From: Serinus canaria
Lineage: Eukaryota > Chordata > Aves > Passeriformes > Fringillidae
Direction of reading: 5' to 3'
Assembly: GCF_022539315.1 (NCBI RefSeq)
Contig: NC_066316.1
Location: 56,235,994 to 56,299,993, forward strand
Length of the DNA: 64,000 nt
Shown: piece after piece, positions 36,501-51,000 of the stretch
Numbering within the stretch: the first letter of the stretch is position 1
Layout of the letters: every line of letters starts with the position of its first letter
Position numbers and translations under genes: made by a program
Notes under the pieces: generated by a model
What the model was told of the DNA's origin: nothing
Database searches by the model: none
What the model saw: the letters and a program-made list of their open reading frames with translations, nothing else

Positions 36501-39500
36501 ATTAAGCTGTTAATTTCAAACTTGGGCCTGCAGCCATCTTGCTCTAGAAGAAAGTGCCCACGAGTTCCATGCTCCTCATAGCAAAGCCACCAGTTAAGGA
36601 TGACCCATTGCAATCCCTCCAGGATGGAAGATGCTTACCCCATTTTCTCTGGACAGGACAATCAAAAGCTCAAAATAAAGCTGGAGCAGGATCCCAGCCA
36701 CTTCCTCTTCTCTGTTTGGTTGCTTGCACAGCAAACAGCCTTACTGGGCACAGAGGAGGTGCTTGCTTCTCAAAATTCAGCTGCCTCTTTTTGGCTTAAA
36801 TTAATTTTTAACAAAAGGAGTATTAAGATGTCACAAGGAGGCCTTCATCTTGTGTGTTTTATTTAGGAGCTGCAAGATCATGCTCTTTAAAAGGGTTTTT
36901 TCTTGCTGCATGCTTTGTGGTGAGTCTACACGTACAAAAAAGCAGGATCAAGTCCAAGGTCTTCAGAGCACAACAAGGAGTACATTAGACTTGTTTTAAG
37001 CAGCAGCTAAGAGTTACTTTTCAACACTGCTAATACAGGTGCTCAGATGGCAGATGAACTCATCTGATTACAGGACTCCAACTTCAAGGAAACTCCTTCA
37101 AATATAAGAAACCACTGGTTTCTTCTGACTCATCTAGGTTATTAAAAAAAACTTCTACTACTTACATGGAAATCTTGTGGTTCCCTACTTTCAGCTGTAG
37201 CTTTTAATGTACAATGCTCTCCAATAAGCAGACTAATTGTTTTAAACTACCTTCTGAGTAAGAAGTAATAAACATGCTTTTTTTTTCTTAGGCAATAAAC
37301 TAAATTCAGCCCCTAACTTCTTCAATATCACCATCCAGTCCCTGGAGTATTTTCCTCCAGCACAACTAGCCATGGATTCTTCCTTGCATTTAGTCTAGTT
37401 TGCTGCCCATCAGAGAGTGAGGACCCCAGAGCAGGAATATTGCAAGGGCAATTCTCTGGGCATGGATCAGAGAGGATCCCAAGGGGCAAACTTCCAAGGA
37501 GGAGCTAAGAGGACTGTAATCTCCTTGGCTGTATCGCTGTCTAATGCAACTCGCAGTCCAAATCACCTATCAGATAACTGTTTGGCCACTGTTCAGCCAT
37601 CCCAATCCTCATCAAAGCTGCATCCCATGCTGTCCTAACCTACTACCACAGCAAAAGATTTTCCTCTCTCTTAGAAAATTCTGAATGGCAAAAGCCAACC
37701 AGAATATGGGCAGCAGGCATAATTCATCACAACCCTCAGGAAGTTTGAGTAACTTCAAAAATTCACTCTCAGCCACTGCAGACTCATCAAGGGAAGGTGA
37801 TATTTCATATCCTATCAAGACAGAACAAAGATATAATAAACTTGCTGTAGTTTCATTCTGCGCCTATCTACATGAGTGCAGACAGGGCAGTGGAAAAGGA
37901 AGTCTAAAGTTTTATCAGGACTTGTAACAATGAAGGCTGTTAACCTCCAAATGGAACTTGCATTGAGCTCAGTGCCTGTCCAAAAGAAGGATGCAAGCCC
38001 TAAAATGAAGATCTGTCATTGACAAAAAGACGGAGAACCTCTTACAGTTTTACAAATCCTGCTACCTACAGTAGGGATAGATGCTTTCAGTTTTCAATGG
38101 TTGTATGTAGCAGTATAAAAATATAAAATACTTTAAACAGGAGCAAGAAAAAAGATGGTACCTCAACCTTAGACAAAGGATATTAGGAGCAGAAGAGGTA
38201 CCTCAGTGAACTAATGAAATAAGGAAGAAAAATAGAAGAAAATAAAAAAGTGAAAAAGGAAACCCAAAAGTCCTAAAGTGTTATGGTCAGTGTTGTTAGT
38301 TCCTGTTACTTAATGTAGAAGTCTAGTACAGGAGAACAACCCCAAATTAAAATCAGAAACAATATAATTTAGAAAAGGCAATGTGTCACAGCATTTTGTA
38401 AATACTTGTTTATATGACATGACACAGCCTATGCTTATTGGTTATTCTATCTCTGTTCACAAAGCAATTCTCTATGTAAAAAGTATGAAATTTGAATGTT
38501 AATGTAACCAAAACAGTTCCAAATTATTCTTACTGAATGTCAATTATCACTGTTTTGAAACAATTCCACCAGTCAAGCAGCCAGCACACTGTAATATTAT
38601 TACAGATGCAAGAGTTGCCAAATAAAGTCACATCAAAACTGAAGTATTTGGAAATAGCAGATCAGAGAATCCCAGAGTTTTCAGAGCATCCCAGAAACAG
38701 CAGTGCCCAGCTTTCACTGAGTACTGTTACTAGATTACTCTGCTATCTCAAGATATGACAGATAAAATCACTTTCATATTATCTTTCTCACAGCCATTGA
38801 CAAAACAGCTGATGTAAGAGACAAAGTCTGTTCTGTTTCCTCAAGCCTTCAACTCTGTGGTACATCTGTCCCAGGACAGTGTCCCACTGCATCACTTTGA
38901 ACAAAAAAGCCAACAAACACTTAAGTCTGTTAACTGCCTGTAAATCTAAGCAGCTGTGTTGTGAGTCATTTCAGGACTGGCTAATAATTGAATAAACAAC
39001 TGTAATTGTGCTCCATGAAACTCCCATGTTTCCTTTCAGTCTTGGCTCCTCTCATGAAAGCTGTACAAGTTAGGGTGCGACCACAAAAACTCAGTCAGCT
39101 AGGACAATGTTTACCTCATACCTATAGTCTACCAACCATCATGAAACACATCCTGCTTCTGAGAATTTAACAGTAATCATTTCCAAATATTCCAAATCCA
39201 GTGAGGAGAAGTTTGCTTACAGAGTGATGTTTTTGAGGATCCTCAGATAAAACCGCCATTTATAATTTATACTGCAATAATGCTCACAAAGCACAGTGAC
39301 CAATGAACTGAATGCACTGTTTGTAAAAAGGAAGGAGAAGGTCCCTATAACAGGGAATTCACAATCAAAGTGATGTTGACAGTGTTCTGAACCTTTGAGT
39401 AAATGTACTTAAATTTCAGCTGGAAGAGAGGTCTCTTTTTCAAGATCAGTTGTCTTTAACACGTGGTCTACTCCTATGAGACCTAGAAAGATAACTGAGC

Positions 39501-41866
39501 AAAAAAAGTTTGCTTCAATGGACTTAGAGTCACTTTACAGGGGTCCACAAATTTGAGACAGCTTGAAGATACCAATCTTCCTAAAGATTTGTAAATTATA
39601 CCATGGAATTGCATTCTTGCTCAATTATTTGATAAGATCATAACCACGCTACTGGCTAAACAAGAAAAGCTGTCACTCTGGGAAGTTCACTGAGAGGGAC
39701 AGTGAAAGGCAGCAATATTCCTGAGCCTCAGACTTCTGTTGCCTTGCAGCCAAGCCTCCAGACTCATTCATGCATGCTGAACATTTAGCAACAGCATCTG
39801 GGAGAAAGCTAAGAGAGAAGAGACTAGGAGCCAGAGGAACTCGCCTTAGATTTGCAAAGTGTTGGAAAGAGTAAAAAAAAGCTCAAAAGTCTGTAAAAAT
39901 CTATAGATTTTACTAGTGTATAAAGTAATTCCTATTAAACCTCATGAGGTTTATGCAAAAAGTTTGTAAAATGAAGATTCCCTACTGGTGAGCAGATAGC
40001 TTCGCTGCTGTGACTAATTCAGCCTATGATGGCTTTGCCAAGCTATAAACAAAGTTTCAGGCTGTTTTATTGACAAGAATACTGCTGGAAAAACCTCTGA
40101 CACCCTCCAGCTGCCTATTTCTTTTCACCTACAAGACACCACTAAAGCTTGCAGAGTACCAGGGCATAAAAAAAAAGCAAGAAGCACTTGTGTCTGAAGT
40201 CTGAATTTGCTTTGATAGTTAGTAACTATCTGTTTTGCCATTCCTGGAGGAATTTCTTTAATAAGAGCCAATGTTTATAAGTTTAAGAGATAACCTGGTA
40301 GAGCAAGAAATTCAGAAATGCAGAGTCAATCTGGGGCAAAACAGAGAAGCAAAAAGCTAAAAAATTCTCTCAAGCCTATATATTTGCTTTCAACCCGCAG
40401 AGTGAAGATCTGTTTTAATCACAACATGTTATTATGGCCAACAATAGTACAATTATTTTTCTGAATCTTATGGACTGGTATGACATAAAACTATTTCACT
40501 GGAAAACAATACCTATGGATGCAGACACTGTTTTTTGCTTTTGTGTACAAAAACAAGAGAGTCACAAAGAATTTTTCTTTGTCTACTAGGCAGCTAGTAG
40601 ATATCATGGCATACAGAGAAAACTTCAGCATGTTTCCCAGAATGAGGTGCCTTTTGACAGTAGTTAACAAGCAAAGAGACATCTTTATTTAAATACACGT
40701 TAGAGGCAGAATATTTTTCTGTTCTACCCTAATCACTTGAACTATGTAAAGTAGTCCTTTTACTACTTTCTTTCTTTTAATTGAAAAAAACCGCACACTT
40801 TTATGCTGCCTTTCTTTAGGCCCAAGACCTAAGTTTTGACCAGCTGAGTATATGGTATGGGCCTATTGTATGCTTACACACACACACACACAAAAAATAT
40901 AAAAATTAAGCCAAATGTTTTTAAAAATCAGTTGTTCCTCTCTGGTGCAAAAGATTTAGCAAGTGAGGAAAAAAAGAGAATTTTCTCACAATACCAAATA
41001 TCTTAATCAATCTCTCTCACTCTACAACCTACCCTTTTGCCACTTTTCTCATTTTTGAAGTTCTTTGTGGGGATCTTGGACTAATCATGTCTATTCTATC
41101 GCTGCATTCATTGATGCTTGGAGCCAATTTTTTTTTGAATAGAAGGAGAACACCATTACATAATAATGAAAATGGAATAAATATCCCTAGAAAGATAGAA
41201 ACCTCTGATTTCATGTTATATTGCTCATCTTGATTCTTTTGCATATTAGCAAACACATAACACCATATATTGTAATGATAAAATACTGAGTCTAGAAAAC
41301 ACTGTGCTGCAAGCAGGTCTTCTGTGTAGAATACAATGCATGAAGACAATTAAGTGTTATAGCAGGAGCATAGTGGTGGAAGAGGAATTTCTTAAGAAAA
41401 GGAGGAAAAACACCATCCTTTCTGACCTACCCCCCCTCCCCTTTGGGAAGGCTGGGAAGGCTGGCCTCTCCACCAGGGAAGATACTCCAAAGCAGAAAAA
41501 GTAGTGGAAAAAAATATTCTTGGAAGGGCAATCAGACAGTGAACACATAGACACATCCTTCCTTTTCAATAGACTTTTCTGAAAATTGCCTCAGATATCT
41601 GCTGAGCTCTCATTGAAAGATTTTTCCTTTTTATTAAAAAAAAAAAAATCAAAACTTTCCCCTTCATGTTTTGGAGCCAGCAACTCTCCTCATTGGCAGC
41701 AGTTTCCAAACTGTTATTGAAAAAACCTAAAAAAGGTTTACACTGAAGGAAAAGCACCTGCCTTGACTGGGACCTTGGAGACAATAGGCAGCAATATTCT
41801 ACCTAAAACCATCAGTAATTAACATGCAGTCACTCATCACATCAGTCTCTGCCTGAAGACAGTTCT
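33593..41866. other. Long AT-rich non-coding stretch
   Basis: No gene recognised. It holds an A-rich run at about 33866-33897, a short AAT repeat near 35454-35469 and a (CA)n at 40876-40892. Open frames reach about 129 codons (34590-34979 plus) and show no motif. Confidence 0.5.
40876..40892. repeat. (AC)n microsatellite
   Basis: About eight AC units are followed by an A run. This is a short simple repeat. Confidence 0.85.
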
Positions 41867-42026
41867 CAGCAGCTTCCGGTTAAAGGAAAATATATACTCA
41901 TTGTATATATTTATAATAATAAATATATAATAATATATAAACAATATATTCAATATAATATATAAAAATATTTATATACAATCAGCAGCTTCAGGTTAAA
42001 GGAAAATATATACTCATTGTATATAT
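41867..42026. repeat. 44-bp direct repeats flanking an AT-rich core
   Basis: The 44 bases at 41867-41910 (starts cagcagcttccggttaaagg) recur at 41983-42026 with one difference (c to a at the eleventh position), a period of 116 bases. Between them is nearly pure AT sequence of tatat/taata motifs. This looks like a local tandem duplication in which the AT part expanded or drifted. A second short (TA) run follows at about 42032-42044. Confidence 0.9.
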
Positions 42027-45000
42027 CATTGTGTATATATATATGTTCTGCTTGTGTTTGCTGTAGTAGACTAGTGCTGAGCTATAGGCATACATAGAAT
42101 GAGGAAAATCAGAGAAAAATTTTTATTCTTCTGTTTGAAGAACACTTTGGGTTTGGACAAGGCTGTTAAAACAAGTAGTAAAAGGAAATTAAAATTAGCA
42201 CTGGTTCTTTCTCTCAAGAAGTTCCCTTCCAAAATTCCAAAGAAAATTGGTTTTGACCTGGCAGATTTATGAGGCTTTGAAACTTTCAGTTGGAGCCCAA
42301 GCAATAGTTTGTTTTGTGTTTAGAATAATAATACTTCTTAACTGAGGCAAAGAGTGGCGGTGACACCACTATTTATGGCTTATTGTCCCTCTCAGTTTCT
42401 GCACAGGGAATGCAGCTGGACTGGTTATTGCTTTTACAATTACCACATGCTCTTTGTATTATAACCCTTGCATATTGAAAACCTACAAAACTGCTCCTCC
42501 AGAGCAGAGAATTAATTAAAAAGAAGAGGTTTAGGAAAGTGATGTTTTCAGTTGTTGTTGCTTGTCCTCTTATTTAAGCCATTTGTATGTGCTTGTTTCA
42601 AGTTTCCAAGCTTTTTCCCCAAAGCATGAATACTAGAAGCTGAGATCTTCATACGTTTTAGGGTTCTGTCATCTGAAGCCAGATGAAAAGCACTAAATAT
42701 CATAGTGTTAGCAATAAACTTGACAATCACCAGCACAAAAACTTGAAAGAGCTGTTTTGTCTTCTCAAATTGCATTCTTGATGAAAGATAAAAATACCTC
42801 AAAAAGTTTGCACAGCATTTTTGACAGGTGGACATATAAATCTAATTTAAAACTTAGTGTTCTTGCCTTTCTTCTAGAGTTTGTATAGCTTTAAGCTGAA
42901 GTTTTCTTAATGTGCTGGAAGTACTTCTTTCTGTACCACCTTCTAAAAATTGGCTCAGTAATGTAGTTTGCCTTTTCTAAGTGGAGGTATTGAATAAAAT
43001 GGGATTTTTTTTTCTCTCCCTATTGAAAAGGCAAATAGCATTGTTTTTACTCTTGTACAAGAATTCGAGAGCTGCAGAATCAATAGGCTGTTTCATATCC
43101 CATCATCACAGATACTGGGCTGAAAGCCAGTTTCTTCACGATGGCTTTGTTTAGCCTAGAGTTTTGTAATTCTAGTTAATTGATTGCTGGTTTGTTTGAG
43201 TTAGCACAATTGAAAATGGTAATGTAGACATCCAAGAAATATTTGGGGCAGAACAGTTCATTTATCAAAGTTAGAGCATGCCCAAAAATTTGTAACAGAC
43301 CAGGTTAGTTTGGGTATAACCTCACTCACCTCTCTCCCATCTGACACTCAGGAAGTCCATCCACATCTCCCTGGGATCTGCTGCACTGAAGGAAGACAGC
43401 TCTCATAAGGGCCTGGGTGTGGTACATCAGTCTTTTGATCACAGGTGAAAGCAGAGAGATTCCCTGTAGACAAAGCAAACCTTCCACCCAGTCCCCAGCA
43501 CCAAAGGGAGACAGGATGGGGCCCACTGTTCAAAAGCAAAAGCAGTTTCACTCAAGCACCTTACCCCCATTAATGCAAATAGCTGAAGCAGCAAAGGTTA
43601 CTGCAACTGAACCTTTCCTTTCACCTCTACTTTACATTTGAGTGTGAAAGAAGCTGTTGTTTTCTTCCATTTTCATACATAATAACCACAATATAATCCT
43701 TGGTGGCTCCTCATGCAGGACAGAACTGTGCAGAGTAGAACCATTCTTCTGCAAAGAAACATAAAAAATATGAACAGACACAGTTACATTTATGAACCCA
43801 AATTCACAAGGGTGTAGGTCATTCTGATGTGACTGATAAACCAAAGAACTAGATTTTTTAGCAGTACCCTATAAAAGATGGCAGTTATGAAAAAGCATAT
43901 TGATCTAGACACTCACTACAGGAATTTGGACTAATATAATAAATTAAGTGATAAAATTATACTAATATTTAGGATGAATGTCCCTTGCCCTCAAATAAAA
44001 GGGCTTGCAATTCAGGATCCCATGGTGCAGTTGCAGTCCCACTGGTGAACACTGTAACACAGATGGGATTTGGATGTGTTTACTATTCCATTGTTTGACT
44101 TTATCCTGGCGTAGCATGGTTCACTATGCCACACAATGGTTTGAGTCTTCATTGCTGTTCAGCTTTCACCACCCATAGAAGACATGACAGAAAATGGTAA
44201 CTTAGATTTTCATGGTGTAATGAGGCTGGAATTTGAGCACTGGTCTCAAATCTTAGCTGTGTTTTCACACCAGAGCTATGCTGTTCCCCTCTGGTGAGCT
44301 TGCATAGTAGCTTATGTTGATGTTAGAAGGCATGAAAATAATTAAAAAGTAGCATCTGACTTCAGAAACCAGATAAGAGTACACACAACACTCCTAGTGA
44401 GTGTACATCAAACTTGATTCTTTGTTCCTTTTTTCTCTGGAATGGCTGACAGCACCTTGCCATTGGTTCTCCCAGTGGTCTGGGAGAACTTAACATTTCT
44501 ATCTTTACTCTTAGAAGGACAGTGAAAATCTTTACTGTGCTTATAATAACCTGAAATAGAGCTGGTCCCTGCTGCCTAAGCTGTGCCATAAGCAGACTCA
44601 GAAGCAGTTTCCAAACTAAAGCTATAAAGCTATACAAACTCTAGACTGATTAATGACAGTTCAGCATGGGGATGCTGAGAGACTCAGATTCATGACTGAT
44701 AGATGTGAAAAGACTGATGAACAGGGGGTGGTCAGGTCTGAGAAAACAAAACCCATCACTGAAATTGCTGAAAGCTGCCGACAATTGTTTTTGCACCCAG
44801 AGGCTATTTCTAAACATGAGAAAACTCACTGCCACTAACTGTTCTTCTGTGTTTCCCCTTCCTATTGTCACAATCCCAGTCTTCCTGCCAGTTAAAAAGG
44901 AAATCTGGAAGTAGGAAACAAGTCAAGAGGCAGCCCCACCTTTATAGAAGGAGACATCTATGTTCCATGGAAGCATCATTCTTAAATAAAAAGAGTGATT

Positions 45001-48000
45001 CTAGTTTTAATAATTTTTATTAATTAATTGACCTTCACTAGCCAACCATTATATTGATCAGTGTATTATAGTTTATGTATTTGACCTCCTTGTCCTAGGA
45101 AATTAACACCCCAAAACCAGATGACATATGTGACCCCGAGAGTTCATCTGACATGTGAGGGGAGAGAGAGAGCAGATAGTTAGAGGGGAGATGAAATAAG
45201 CCATGATGTTCTAAAGCCAAAAGTTTTAGACTGTTTATCCATTATTCTATTGTTTTCTTCATTTCTGTCATACAGGTTTCTCTCCTGGGAGTATAGCAGA
45301 GAATATACCAAAGTCAAAGAGACAAAGTCAATGCTGTAATAGAAGAAGATTGGCTAAATGAAGTTAATACTTTCCTTGAAGCCTCAGTCTCAAAACACTT
45401 GATGCGTTCCTCTTCCTTTCTTTTTCACAGTCTAACATTAGAAGGGGTGCCCTGGTTGGTACAGTTTCCTTAATAAATCAGGAACTCCAGAATAAGGAAA
45501 ACCTGAAGGAACAACAGCTCCATGTCAGACACTATCACTAGGTATTATTACTGTATAATTACAAAAATGTGTGTGATATACATTGCCCTAAAGAAAAGAC
45601 CACGCAGAAACCCAAGGCAGCACTTTTTTTTTTTTTTCCCCACAGTGGAAAGTAAATTTTACTCTCAGATTCACAGTTCATGTACCTTCAAGAAAGGTTT
45701 AGTCCGATTTTCAGTCACTGAGGGGCCTTCTTGGTCCTGGAATATGCCAGGAATTTCCCCTGTATTCACAGAAGCCACAATGAGCCGTTATCCCAGATAT
45801 TGTAAGAAGAGCTTGTTCAGTAAATGTGACATAGAAAAAATCACCTTGCGTGGGAGCCAGCACAGTGTATCACTTGAAACAATGGTCAGTGGCCCAGCCA
45901 AGTGCATGCAGCATGGATGGGAAATCCCAGCCCTGAGACACCGACCTTCCTGACCATCCCTCACCCACAAGAGCAAATCTTCTGTTCCACTGTGCTTGGC
46001 GGTGCCTTGCCCTTTGTCATTAAATTACTTCAAGGAAAACAGATAGTAAGAACATATGTTAAGCCTGTTTGAGAAAGACCTTCTCCTTATTACAAGATAC
46101 TACAGGGAGAGACCCACATGCTATATATTATGGAAATCATCATCATTGCTTTGAAGCTTCAGTTGAGAGCAATGTTTTAGTTACATACTGGGAGAAGAGT
46201 TTTTTATGTTGAAAGAACACAGAACTCGACAGTAAAGGTAAATACAGTAGGGATTTTATCTGAAACATTTACCAAAGTAATTTTTGTTTAGTGAAATCCA
46301 TGAAATTTTGTGTACGGGCAGGGTTGAGTATAAGAATCTGTTCTAAGAGAAAACATGCATGTCCTTCATAGCATGTAAGTCATTAAACAGCTAGAGGTTA
46401 AAACACCATATAACAAGATGGGTGGGGTTTTCCTAGTGGAGGCTCTGAAATTGTTTCCTCCTAACAAAAGTTCAGAATCCATTTGTCAGCACATATAATT
46501 TCCTGTGCTCCTTGCTGCATTTCAAAAGCCAAAATATGCATCCTATTGTAACAAAACTCCTAGTTTACCAAGATAAACAAACAACAAAACAGATCTGCAT
46601 GGTGTCAGAACTCCAGGCAGCTCTTTGTATTTGTTGGAAGATCTTACTGGGTTAGGAAATGGTAATTATTTCTAGACAAATGCAAACATTTTCAACAGAG
46701 GTTGTGAGGAAAAAAATACAAGACCTTTTCCCCTGTAGCTGAAAAGCTGAAATCCTCAGTAGTAACCTTAAACCTGACCATAAGTTCAACTTTGTCTCAT
46801 GTTATGCAGCTATGCAAAACAAAGTCTGTTGATAAAATGAAAACAGTTTCTTAGAATGCCAAAACACACTGCTCCCTCCCCACGGAAGACAGTCATCGCT
46901 CCAACAGTGAAGTATGTTTACTAATCTGTGTCATTGTTAACAAAGATATACTGGGGACACAGCATTTGAATTAAAGCCTCTGGTATATGAAGTAAGTGAT
47001 CATACTGCATGAATTCAGAAAGAAATTGGGCCAGCCTAGATGTGTAGAATCTTCTAAGCCTCCAATACACAACTGAGACAATTTAATAGTTTATTTAGCA
47101 GTGGCTCCATGGACAGCTGAGCAAACCTGGTGCCTTATGGTGGCCAACAAAGAGGAAGTGTGACCCTTGCCTGGCCTCTCTTCTCCCCTGCCCTGCTCCT
47201 ACACCACACACATGACATCTGTACTCTTTTGGATGCTGCCCTAACCTAGTAGAAGACTGCCCAGCTCTTCTGCTGAGTAATTTATCCTGCTGGGCCAGTC
47301 ACTTACACTGCTCTCAGCCTGGAAATTAATCAATAGGAATGGACAGGATGGCACGTGTATGGACAAGAACAAGACTCTTGTATCTTGGAATCTGTGAGTC
47401 ATTAGGTTGAGCAGCTGTGCAAGGAAGCACTGCTCAGTTAGTAACAATATGACAAGATTCAAAGAGTAAGGACACCTCCTCTCCCGAAAAAGACACTTCC
47501 TGCTGACTTCAGCTAACTAATTCTTACTAATTTAATGAAATTAAAAGGGAATAAAGATATTCTGCAGGAAAGTTTAAATCCTGTGTTATTAGGTTTGTAG
47601 CAGAGAACCTGGCTAGCAGACATCCAAGAGAAAAGGAGGACTGCATGGTGTTTGACTACAAATATGTAGCAAGAAGTCTTCTGCAAATACATTACAGCTG
47701 AGCAAACCAAACAAAATCAAAAGTGAAAAATTACTGTGTCTATAATACAGGTCATCAGCAATATCAGAACTCTGATACAGGTCTAAAACACAGTTCATCA
47801 GCAATATCATAACACAAATCCAGGTCCCTTGAGGCAGTACTGATCACTGTCATGTAGATCTCTCTTGTTTTCTCAGTGCCTTGAACCTAGTAAGAGCTCC
47901 ACTATCTTATATTGCAGAGTCTTTAATTGGTCAAGAGTCAACTCCATCAAGCTGAGTAAAAAACGCATTCAAATTAGCTTAAAATGTATACTAGACCTTG

Positions 48001-51000
48001 GGCTTAAGAAAAAGTTTGTTTCAATGACCATTTTGATTCCAACTGTGTTTTCTCATAAATATCAATTGCTAGAAATACCTGTGGGATTTGCCATTTAATG
48101 GTTTCATGACAGACTTGAAGTCAGGACTGAATGGACGATAGTTGTCATCTGCTGAGTTAAAGCTGTGGACAGCATTCATGCTTCAACACAGCAAGGCTGC
48201 AAGGCAGTTCATCTCTCAGCCCTGTCTAAATAGAACACACAGTAGTTAGTACCAATTTAGGTGCACTACTTGGATGTTTATTGACCTGTGTATCTACTGT
48301 GCTAGAGCAGACTGTATTCTGCTGAAGCCTTTCGAACTCTTGCTTGTCTCTGTGGTTTGCAGACCACACAAATTTCCCAAAATAAGGAGAACCTCCAACA
48401 CATTTCAATTTACGAAACATGTGTGACACATATGAGAAATGTATCCCAAAGGAATGGGAAATTATAGTTTGCACATGTGTGGATAGGAGTCAACTGGTGT
48501 TGAAGGCAATTAAATTTTGTCACTAATTATTTTCAACCAACAACGTGCATTAATTAATCCACACAGTGCTCCTGTGAAAGAAATGCAGAAAGCTCTGAGA
48601 CTGAGGGTTTGTTGATGGATGAAAATTGATGTATAACAGGATGGGGAGACATTTTTAAATGGATAGCTGCTTCAGATTGCCTCTATGAGTGAACATTCCT
48701 ATTCTGGAGCAAGTTCTAGCTTGCTTAGTTCAAATACAAAACAGCTTGAACTCATTTAGAAACAGAGATGAAAAAAATCACCCTTCTATTCAAGATAAAA
48801 CCAACCAAACTCCCAAACCAGTTACTCATTAAATCTATAGACAAACCACAAATCCTATTATTTTATGTCCTGGAGTACTTCCATTGTTGCACATTTTTTA
48901 CATCTGGCAAGTGTGTTGGTATAACTCTGATGATGCTCCCTCTGAAAGGCCGCAGTAGAGCTGGGGATACTCTGAAGGGGGACAAGGGTGGCTGCAAGTA
49001 TGGCTCAAGCAAAGCAGGCCATCTTTCTTCAGCGCAGGATGGCTTGTGTGTGTGGGGAGAGGAGGTTTATAAAATCATAACTAGGACAGAGAAGATGAAT
49101 AAGGAACAATTGTTCATTATTCCTTGTCATATAAACAAAATAATTTATCCAATGACAGGTTTAAAAACAGTTAAGACCAAAGGGAACAATTTTCCACACA
49201 ACAAGATATTGAGCTGTATGACTCACTTCTAAATTAAGCTTGGATGTGAAAAATATTAGCAGGTTGAAAATGGCATTAGGCAAGTCAATTGGAGAAAGGT
49301 CCATCGAGGATAACTAAACAATGGCCCTAATGTGATATCAAGAGGAGGAAATGCCTGCAGCACTGATCACTAGAAGAAAGGAAAGAGGAACGGATCATTG
49401 TTGTGTTTCTTAAGCTCTTTCCCCTGAGCAGTTGGTGCTGGCCATTGTCCGAGACAGGCTAATGGGATGCTCAAACAGCACGGGATTGCTTAAACTGGTG
49501 TTTTTATGAGTTTCCAGTGACATCTGGGCTTAAATGGGTTTCAACACTACATTTTAAAGAAGTAATGGTAACATATTACACAGAGAGTGCAGGACAGCAG
49601 AGCTGGGCTTGCATCTTGTTTTGAATCCAACCCTTTTCTGTTTTCTCCTTTTTAGTAGCAATTACGATTACTCAGTCTATGTCTTTCCTATCTAAGGAGC
49701 TCTGCAGCTGTATAGGAAGGATGGCAAGGACTATCACTATGAAATAAGAAGAAACTATAAATAAGTAAATTCCTTCCATGCCCTATATTTATCAGACTCA
49801 AAAAAAAAAAAAAATCTCTTGATATAATAACCCAAATGAGTGAAAGATTTCTTTATGAGGATCTTGACATTTTGGTCACATCAGATTAATTGAATGCTAT
49901 GGTCATCGTTCCAGAGGCTGTATATTGAGAATGAATTTGCCTTGTAACTATCTGGCTCTAAAACTTGATTGAAAGACACAATGAAGTCTTTATGGCCTTT
50001 CTAGACTCTGACAATTTTCCAGTTACCAAAAACTATTGACAAGAAACCCCTCTTGCTTTTCTGTTTATTTCCACATTTCACTGTCCATGTTTTACATGTC
50101 CTTGTTTTTCATTTTAAGGATTATAACTCTCTCCAACCTATTTTTCCATCCCAGTGCTGTTAGTGCAGATTTTAAAAAGAGGTTTTCAGTTAAGGTTCCT
50201 TTTTTGACTAATTTTGACCTCACAAAGAAAATCAAAAAACAAACAGAAAACCAAAACTATAACCGGATGAGATAAAAAGTTCAGTTTGACCTTTTTATGG
50301 TATTAATGAGAGAAAAGCCAATGAAAAATAGATTGCAGTGAAAAATAGAAAAGAATTCAGAAGAGAGAACATGTAATGAGGACACGAACCCTAAGATGTC
50401 TCACACATGATGAGCCAGTTTCTGTGGAATGGTAGACAGTCTGCCATCTCTACTCCAGCACACAAAGTTAAACCTATCAGAAAACCCTACAACCTACCAA
50501 CTGAAAAAGAAAAGCCAACAAACCAACAAAAATCTCCAATCAATATGGCCACGGGGAAATTATAATTTGAAATTGCAAGAAAATGTAATTCATGGTATTT
50601 TTGTCAATAAGAAGAAGAGTGATAAGGAATGAAGTGGACCACACTTTTTGCCAAACCCCAAGATTTTTAAAAAATCTAGCTTTATATAAAGTAACCACCT
50701 GGTGGGTGGTTTCTATATCTATTCTGACATTCAGAACAAATCTAGAAAAACAACAATATGAAATTGTGGAGGGATTAAAAACATACCCACCAAATGGACT
50801 TCTCAATTAAGAAAGATTGTGAGAACAAAAATATAGTGCACAGAATTATAAGCTCTCAGGTAACATTTTAATTACATTCCATAAGTGCTATGTCATTTAG
50901 AATTAATGTTATAGATATTATAGGTCTTCCAGCATTCAAATTTTTTAGAAATGAAAATGCAGATGCCATTAAAGGACTCTGCATAAAGCACCTCTATTGA

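Noticed and set aside
36867..36918. Plus-strand segment between a good acceptor (gtgtgttttatttag) and a gtgagt donor
   Set aside because: It is about 50 bases with two open frames and cysteine/phenylalanine-rich translations. It is typical of the chance matches that make the exon leads weak.
45522..45953. 143-codon plus-strand open frame
   Set aside because: It runs through a poly-T tract (a run of phenylalanines) and has no recognisable domain.
48768..49232. 154-codon plus-strand open frame
   Set aside because: Lysine- and isoleucine-rich translation without a motif, signal peptide or recognisable family. This length is expected by chance in 64 kb read in six frames.
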